5,317 bases of DNA from Acidobacteriota bacterium (GTDB lineage Bacteria; Acidobacteriota; Terriglobia; Terriglobales; Acidobacteriaceae). Below, one piece after another: positions 1 to 5,317 of the stretch. The first letter of the stretch is position 1; each line of letters starts with the position of its first letter. The notes below the pieces were generated by a model, which searched no databases, had not been told where the DNA came from, and worked only from the letters and a program-made list of their open reading frames with translations. The translations under genes and the position numbers were made by a program. Where the stretch lies: assembly GCA_021851465.1 (NCBI GenBank), contig JAJZDL010000192.1, positions 1 to 5,317 on the forward strand. Direction: 5' to 3'.

Positions 1-114
1 TTCGCCTGCCTGGAGAAGAACCGCAGGCTCTGGAAAAACTGCGAGCGCAAGCTGAACACCAGCCTCCAGTTCGTGCATCTCGCCTTCCTCGTCCTCCTGC
101 TCAGAAGATCGTGA
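1..114 (+). CDS. IS5-like DDE transposase, C-terminal fragment (cut by window edge)
   Basis: Frame 1 is open from the window edge to a TGA at 112-114 and gives 37 residues. They include FACLEKNRRLWKNCERKLN followed by a hydrophobic stretch ending LVLLLRRS. From family knowledge, this matches the extreme C-terminus of IS5-family DDE transposases: an aromatic residue and Leu, then a basic RRL-like segment containing the catalytic Glu region, then a hydrophobic helix ending in LLLRR. Such enzymes cut and join insertion-sequence ends. The final DDE glutamate would be just upstream or at the E in CLEKN; I cannot decide which. The 5' part is outside the window, so the gene could be intact or a remnant. 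It faces the rplT unit tail to tail. Identification is from remembered family patterns; the exact IS group is uncertain. Confidence 0.72.
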   Translation, partial: FACLEKNRRLWKNCERKLNTSLQFVHLAFLVLLLRRS

Positions 115-168
115 ACAGGTTCTTAGAATCTGTCCGGAAACAGTTCTTCGCATCGAAAATTTACGAAT
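115..168. mobile_element. Probable right end of the IS5-like element (boundary unresolved)
   Basis: Insertion-sequence transposase genes normally stop within a few tens of bases of the terminal inverted repeat, so the right end should lie in this stretch. It contains GAACAGGTTCTTAG just after the stop and TCTGTCCGGAAACAGTTC further on. Either could be the terminal repeat, and TTAG at 122-125 would fit a YTAR-type target. The left end is outside the window, so neither the inverted repeat nor the target duplication can be confirmed. Confidence 0.35.
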
Positions 169-198
169 TGTCATTCTGAGCGCAGCGAAGAATCCACC
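169..198. repeat. Short dispersed intergenic repeat of the CATTCTGAGCG-CGAAGAATCC type
   Basis: The stretch reads TGTCATTCTGAGCG, then CAGCGAAGAATCCACC. It has an internal inverted repeat, ATTCT at 173-177 against AGAAT at 189-193. I recognise this as a small palindromic repeat found many times between genes in acidobacteria and some other phyla; that is memory, and only one copy is visible here. A second inverted match, TTCTTCGC at 144-151 against GCGAAGAA at 185-192, could allow an alternative fold. It lies between the insertion-sequence end and the rplT terminator, a typical position for such elements. Confidence 0.5.
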
Positions 199-227
199 CG
201 TTTTGTTCGTGGAGTGGAACGGTCGCT

Positions 228-261
228 GAAAATACAAAGACACGGCCCGCAGGCCGTGTCT
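228..261 (-). terminator. Rho-independent terminator of the rpmI-rplT unit
   Basis: Positions 238-247 and 252-261 form a perfect 10-bp stem (AGACACGGCC with GGCCGTGTCT) around a 4-nt loop. Read on the minus strand, the hairpin is followed by TTGTATTTTC, a T-rich tail. It starts 26 nt after the rplT stop codon. Stem length, GC content, small loop, tail and position all fit an intrinsic terminator acting on transcription from rplT. The + strand side lacks a T run, so it is probably one-directional, although the stem could also slow transcription coming from the transposase side. Confidence 0.88.
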
Positions 262-286
262 CGTGTCGAATTCCGCAACGCCGTAT

Positions 287-676
287 CTATGCCGCGCTCT
301 TCGCCCGCGCCGTCTTGGCCTGCTCCAACGCGGCCTTCGCCGTGCCCACCAAGGCGGTAAAGCCCGCGGCATCGTGCGCCGCAATCTCCGCCAGGATCTT
401 GCGGTCCAGCGTATTGCCCGCCAGCTTCAATCCATTGATGAACGTCGAGTAGCTGATGTCGTTGGCATGGCAAGCTGCGTTGATGCGCACGATCCATAGC
501 GCGCGATACTGGCGCTTCTTCTGCTTGCGCCCGGTGTAGGCAAACTTCAGGCTGCGCTCGACGGCCTCCTGCGCTGCCTGGTACAGCTTGGATTTGGTGA
601 GAAAATAGCCGCTCGCGCGCTTCAGGATCTTCTTGCGGCGGTCGCTGCGTTTGGTACTCCGTTTGACACGGGGCAT
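287..676 (-). CDS. rplT: 50S ribosomal protein L20
   Basis: The 129-residue product is L20, a basic protein that binds 23S rRNA early in assembly of the large subunit and stays in the mature ribosome. The family is clear from MPRVKRSTKRSDRRKKILK, the ASGYF segment near residues 21-25, RKQKKRQYRALWIVRINAA near 50-68, ISYSTFINGLK near 74-84 and DRKILAEIA near 91-99. In E. coli L20 the matching parts are KKRQFRQLWIARINAA and ISYSKFINGLKKA. The usual length is about 115-120 residues; here an Ala/Lys-rich tail ending AKTARAKSAA makes it slightly longer. The ATG at 676 is supported by AAAAGGAG at 683-690 with a 6-nt spacer. It is the second gene after rpmI and is followed by a terminator at 238-261 rather than by pheS. 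A structured 203-nt spacer precedes it and may control its translation. Confidence 0.98.
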   Translation of the reverse strand: MPRVKRSTKRSDRRKKILKRASGYFLTKSKLYQAAQEAVERSLKFAYTGRKQKKRQYRALWIVRINAACHANDISYSTFINGLKLAGNTLDRKILAEIAAHDAAGFTALVGTAKAALEQAKTARAKSAA

Positions 677-682
677 ATCGTT

Positions 683-690
683 CTCCTTTT
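683..690 (-). promoter_or_regulatory. Ribosome binding site of rplT
   Basis: On the minus strand this reads AAAAGGAG, six bases before the ATG at 676. It is a near-ideal Shine-Dalgarno sequence and fixes the L20 start. It lies about 22 nt downstream of the hairpin at 713-728, so ribosome access could be affected by folding of the spacer. Confidence 0.85.
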
Positions 691-712
691 GCGTGGTTCA
701 GTTAAGCGGCTG

Positions 713-853
713 GAGGAAAGGGTTCCTCTTCACTCGCTATGCAACTTCAAGTCTCGGTGGGTCTGGCAGTGCAGAACCCAGGGGCCGTAACGCATCCTAC
801 TGGCCCGTTGCTTTTGAATTCCGTCTCAGGAATTCACAGCGGCTCGACTTGAA
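713..853 (-). ncRNA. Candidate structured cis-regulatory RNA in the rpmI-rplT spacer
   Basis: Read on the minus strand, the spacer can form a nested multibranch fold. A closing helix of 8 bp pairs 846-853 (TTCAAGTC) with 746-753 (GACTTGAA). Inside it are three hairpins in order: 815-836, an 8-bp stem TGAATTCC/GGAATTCA with a 6-nt loop; 782-806, a 5-bp stem GGGCC/GGCCC with a 15-nt loop; and 758-780, 5+3 bp TGGGT/ACCCA and CTG/CAG with one bulged base. Between the closing helix and the rplT ribosome binding site is a further hairpin at 713-728, GAGGAA/TTCCTC with a 4-nt loop. None is followed by a T run, so these are not simple terminators. In other bacteria L20 represses its own operon by binding folded mRNA, so an L20-responsive leader is a reasonable inference. 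A mobile palindromic element is the main alternative. I do not recognise an Rfam family. Confidence 0.4.
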
Positions 854-879
854 AAACTCGATGCCCCCGTTCCTGAACC

Positions 880-1077
880 TCAGGCGTAGGGAAGCATCCG
901 TGCGATCTTCGGGGTGTCCGCCTTCGAGATCAGGACCTGCGCGCCCAGGTGGCGCTTGGTCTTGGTGGCCTTCGATGTCAGAATGTGGCGCATCTTCGAC
1001 TGCCCGCGCTTGAACTTGCCGGACGCGGTCTTGGTGAAGCGCTTCGCAGCGCCCGAATGGGTCTTCAACTTTGGCAT
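880..1077 (-). CDS. rpmI: 50S ribosomal protein L35
   Basis: The 65-residue product is L35, a small very basic protein of the large ribosomal subunit. It begins MPKLKTHSGAAKRF, the standard L35 start, and continues with TASGKFKRGQS, HILTSKATKTKRHL and a C-terminal ADTPKIARMLPYA; all are family hallmarks, and 65 residues is the usual length. The frame is open upstream to 1167, but the extra 30 residues are not L35-like. The ATG at 1077 has AAGGA at 1084-1088 with a 6-nt spacer, so I chose it. rplT follows on the same strand after 203 nt, where such spacers are usually a few tens of bases. No infC lies upstream; instead the lipoprotein gene at 1301 is divergent. A promoter must therefore lie in the 223-bp gap, and the best -10-like hexamer is TACACT at 1111-1116, without a convincing -35. 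Confidence 0.97.
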   Translation of the reverse strand: MPKLKTHSGAAKRFTKTASGKFKRGQSKMRHILTSKATKTKRHLGAQVLISKADTPKIARMLPYA

Positions 1078-1243
1078 TGTGTTTCCTTGGCGTTTCTGGT
1101 CAACCCTACAAGTGTAGCCGATCCTTGGCATAAATGGTAGGGCATTGCGGAACGCGGAACGCCCCACTCATCTTCCTCCATCCCAACGTCTTCTGCCCAC
1201 CGCGTACTCCCTCCTCTCGATTTCAGCCCTGGGCGAAATGCAA

Positions 1244-1272
1244 TTGCTCGCCATTCCAATGCAGCGTAAAGT
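1244..1272 (+). promoter_or_regulatory. Weak candidate sigma70-type promoter for the lipoprotein gene
   Basis: TTGCTC at 1244-1249 and TAAAGT at 1267-1272 are separated by 17 bp. They match the TTGACA/TATAAT consensus at 3 and 4 positions. This is the best-spaced pair I see upstream of the gene at 1301 and would give a short leader of about 20 nt. A match of this quality occurs often by chance. Confidence 0.3.
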
Positions 1273-1289
1273 TAAAGACGCCCTCTTCT

Positions 1290-1295
1290 AAGGAG
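1290..1295 (+). promoter_or_regulatory. Ribosome binding site of the lipoprotein gene
   Basis: AAGGAG lies five bases before the ATG at 1301. This strong Shine-Dalgarno match fixes the start, which also places a proper lipoprotein signal peptide at the N-terminus. Confidence 0.8.
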
Positions 1296-1300
1296 ACACT

Positions 1301-2341
1301 ATGATCCTGAAATACTTCGGCCCCCTCGGCGCGGCCTCCATGCTCCTCTTCGCCATTGGATGCGGCGGCGGCAACACCAGCCTGTCCAGCTCCAACCACG
1401 CAGTCGGCGTCTACGTGGTACAGAACGGAACCGGCTCAGGCAATAGTGTGCTGGAGCTTCCGGCCGGCGCACAGGGCAGCGTCGCGCCCAGCAACAGCGT
1501 CACCGTCCCCTCGCAGACCACATACGACGCCGTCGCCATCGACACCTCCGGCAATCTCTACGTCTCCGCCAGCGTTGTCACCGCTCCGCCCTTTCTCAAC
1601 GAGATCCTCGTCTATGCGCCCGCTGCCACCGGCGGTGCCACACCGATACGCACGCTGACTGGCCTCCCGGGCCTTGCAACCTCCATCGCAGTCGATGCCA
1701 CGGGCGCAGTCTACGCGCTCTCCGGCAGCTCCACGCAGGCCGGCACCACCCTCAGCGTCTTCGCGCCCGGTGCCACCGGCAACGCCGCGCCCATCCGCCA
1801 GATCTCCGGTCCGCTCACCCAGCTCGATTCCGCCTCCGCCATCGCCGTCGATGCGGCGCAGAACATCTATGTCGCCAACACCGCCGGCAACAACGTCCTG
1901 GTCTTCTCCTCCACCGCAAACGGCAACGCCGCGCCCACCGGCATCCTCGCCGGTGCAACCACCCTGATCGGCGTGCCCACTGGAGTGGCGGTCGATTCGG
2001 CTGGAGACATCTACGTCTCGTCCTTCAACCAGCCCAGCAACTCCTCCCTGCTGCTGGAGTTCGCGCCTGCCGCTACTGGCAACGTCGCGCCCACCCGCAC
2101 GCTGACCTCGCTGGCAACCGACACGCTCTACGGCCTCGCAGTGGATTCGGCAGACTATCTCTTCGTCTACACTGTAGTCCCAACCAGCAGCACTGTGATC
2201 CCAACCAGCAGCCAGTTGCAGGTCAGCGTATTTTCGCCGGGCGCAACCAGTGGCAGCGCCCCCTCGCAGACCATCACCTCCTCCACGTGGACAGCCCCGA
2301 CAGCCCCATCCTCGATCAACGGCCAGATCGCCGTCCAGTAG
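1301..2341 (+). CDS. Secreted lipoprotein with NHL-like beta-propeller repeats
   Basis: The 346-residue product starts with a short signal peptide (K4, hydrophobic core about 9-19) ending in a lipobox, AIGC, with Cys21 as the likely lipidated residue. A Gly/Ser/Asn tether follows. The rest is built from units of about 50 residues. An [IV]D-x-x-x-[NADY]-[ILV]-[YF]-[VA] strand motif recurs with its Asp at residues 81, 132, 184, 232 and 282. It alternates with a second motif like FAPGATGNAAPIRQISG, near 105-121, 154-170, 202-218, 254-270 and 311-327, plus a diverged first copy near 53-69. This is the layout of a six-bladed NHL/SMP-30-like beta-propeller. Such domains bind ligands or partners; no catalytic residues are recognisable, so I assign no substrate. 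The mature part has no Lys, only three Arg (117, 166, 266) and 13 acidic residues. A duplicated TVxPTSS segment lies in blade 6 (291-304). The gene is divergent from rpmI and looks monocistronic. Confidence 0.85.
   Translation: MILKYFGPLGAASMLLFAIGCGGGNTSLSSSNHAVGVYVVQNGTGSGNSVLELPAGAQGSVAPSNSVTVPSQTTYDAVAIDTSGNLYVSASVVTAPPFLNEILVYAPAATGGATPIRTLTGLPGLATSIAVDATGAVYALSGSSTQAGTTLSVFAPGATGNAAPIRQISGPLTQLDSASAIAVDAAQNIYVANTAGNNVLVFSSTANGNAAPTGILAGATTLIGVPTGVAVDSAGDIYVSSFNQPSNSSLLLEFAPAATGNVAPTRTLTSLATDTLYGLAVDSADYLFVYTVVPTSSTVIPTSSQLQVSVFSPGATSGSAPSQTITSSTWTAPTAPSSINGQIAVQ
2171..2212 (+). repeat. 21-bp tandem duplication inside the lipoprotein gene
   Basis: Positions 2171-2191 and 2192-2212 are adjacent copies of a 21-nt unit that differ at two bases (19 of 21 identical). 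They keep the frame and encode TVVPTSS and TVIPTSS, residues 291-304. The equivalent loops in the other propeller units lack this insert, so it looks like a recent in-frame slippage duplication in a surface loop. Confidence 0.85.
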
Positions 2342-2521
2342 ATACACTTCACGCTGTAAACGCTGACGCTGGCATCCCATCCACTACAACAGTTGCTCTC
2401 GTCGGCGCTTTTTCTGCGCAGCGTGAGAGCGCCTGCGGAACCCGCCGGACGGCCACAAACAACCACTCATCACCGCTTTTCGGAGTGTCGTTTGCCCCCT
2501 GTTTTGCACCGCAATTCCCTC
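2342..2521. other. Intergenic region 3' of the lipoprotein gene, no gene seen
   Basis: The 345-bp gap before gyrB starts here. The first 180 bp contain no ORF with coding character on either strand. A 6-bp stem GGCGCT (2404-2409) with AGCGCC (2428-2433) encloses 18 nt, but no T run follows, so it is not a convincing intrinsic terminator for the lipoprotein gene. Termination may be Rho-dependent or lie elsewhere. The remainder of the gap holds the gyrB promoter and leader. Confidence 0.5.
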
Positions 2522-2550
2522 CTGAAATACGCCCCAAGCCATGCTATAAT
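2522..2550 (+). promoter_or_regulatory. gyrB promoter, sigma70-type with extended -10
   Basis: A perfect TATAAT at 2545-2550 is preceded by TGC (2542-2544), giving an extended -10. Seventeen bases upstream is CTGAAA (2522-2527), which matches TTGACA at 4 of 6 positions. Transcription should begin near 2557, giving a leader of about 130 nt before gyrB. It is the best promoter in the window and shows gyrB is transcribed on its own rather than from a dnaA-dnaN-recF unit. Gyrase gene promoters in many bacteria respond to supercoiling; that is family knowledge and not readable here. Confidence 0.78.
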
Positions 2551-2556
2551 CAATTG

Positions 2557-2686
2557 GTAAATAGAAGGCCGCGCAATCCCCGAAAACACTGATTTAGAGC
2601 GCCTTTTATGAAACCATCAACCCGCTTTCGGCCCCCGGTTCAAGTCTCGGAATTTTGCGGCATTCGCAGCGCCGCATGGAGTGTGA
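2557..2686 (+). promoter_or_regulatory. gyrB 5' leader with hairpin next to the ribosome binding site
   Basis: The predicted untranslated leader carries the gyrB Shine-Dalgarno GGAG at 2678-2681, five bases before the ATG. Directly upstream is a perfect 6-bp stem, TGCGGC (2656-2661) with GCCGCA (2671-2676), around a 9-nt loop; its foot is one base from the Shine-Dalgarno. A small overlapping ORF (ATG at 2608, stop at 2710-2712, 34 codons) starts in the leader in another frame, but it has no good ribosome binding site and may be chance. Confidence 0.5.

Positions 2687-5317
<2,631 letters not shown>

Larger units (their letters stand above)
1078..1300. other. Divergent intergenic region between rpmI and the lipoprotein gene
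   Basis: This 223-bp gap must hold the starts of two divergent transcripts. On the minus strand, TACACT (1111-1116) sits in a small palindrome CTACAAGTGTAG (1106-1117) and could be the rpmI -10 box, but the matching -35 position (TACCAT) is poor. On the + strand a better pair precedes the lipoprotein gene (listed separately). There is a tandem heptamer GGAACGC at 1149-1162. No infC, tRNA or other gene is visible. Confidence 0.5.

Noticed and set aside
815..836. TGAATTCC/GGAATTCA hairpin as a terminator between rpmI and rplT
   Set aside because: On the minus strand it is followed by A residues, not T, and on the + strand by CAGCGG, so it lacks the tail of an intrinsic terminator.
746..853. 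A tRNA or tRNA-like molecule in the rpmI-rplT spacer
   Set aside because: The closing helix, arm sizes and total length do not fit a tRNA, and there is no recognisable anticodon arm or T-loop.
1078..1167. N-terminal extension of L35 from an upstream in-frame ATG
   Set aside because: MPKLKTH at 1077 is the standard L35 start and has its own ribosome binding site; the extra 30 residues have no family support.
1436..2380. A 314-codon open frame on the minus strand opposite the lipoprotein gene
   Set aside because: The composition is Gly/Arg/Asp-rich and repetitive, mirroring the repeats of the + strand gene. The + strand frame has a signal peptide, a lipobox and a good ribosome binding site.
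2404..2433. GGCGCT/AGCGCC stem as terminator of the lipoprotein gene
   Set aside because: The loop is 18 nt and no T run follows, so it falls short of an intrinsic terminator.

Overview
The window looks like a chromosomal segment of a GC-rich acidobacterium, most likely class Terriglobia / family Acidobacteriaceae. This rests on the overall character of GyrB, strong C preference at third codon positions, an NHL-like secreted lipoprotein, and a CATTCTGAGCG...CGAAGAATCC intergenic repeat that I associate with this group. It is a judgement from memory, not from a search.

Layout: (1) 1-114 holds the last 37 codons of an IS5-like DDE transposase on the + strand, cut by the window edge, followed by an unresolved insertion-sequence end and a short dispersed repeat (about 169-198). 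(2) 228-1077, on the minus strand, is the ribosomal protein pair rpmI (L35) then rplT (L20), closed by a good Rho-independent terminator at 238-261. The two genes are separated by an unusually long 203-nt spacer. That spacer can fold into three hairpins enclosed by an 8-bp closing helix, with a fourth hairpin closer to the rplT ribosome binding site. infC does not lie just upstream of rpmI and pheS does not follow rplT, so the common infC-rpmI-rplT-pheST order is not preserved here. (3) 1301-2341, on the + strand and divergent from rpmI, encodes a lipoprotein predicted to be a beta-propeller of about 50-residue repeats. (4) 2342-2686 is a 345-bp intergenic region with a strong sigma70-type promoter (CTGAAA-17-TATAAT with an extended -10) and a leader of about 130 nt. 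(5) 2687-5317, on the + strand, is gyrB: 877 codons are visible and the stop lies just beyond the window.

The genes do not form one pathway. Two housekeeping units (50S ribosomal proteins and DNA gyrase subunit B) flank an accessory lipoprotein gene, with a mobile-element remnant at the left edge. I see no defence system, CRISPR array, biosynthetic cluster or other clearly new multi-gene system. The signal most worth checking is the structured RNA candidate between rpmI and rplT. Next are a Glu in place of the usual Asp at a quinolone-associated position in GyrB, a hairpin abutting the gyrB ribosome binding site, and a lysine-free acidic mature lipoprotein.
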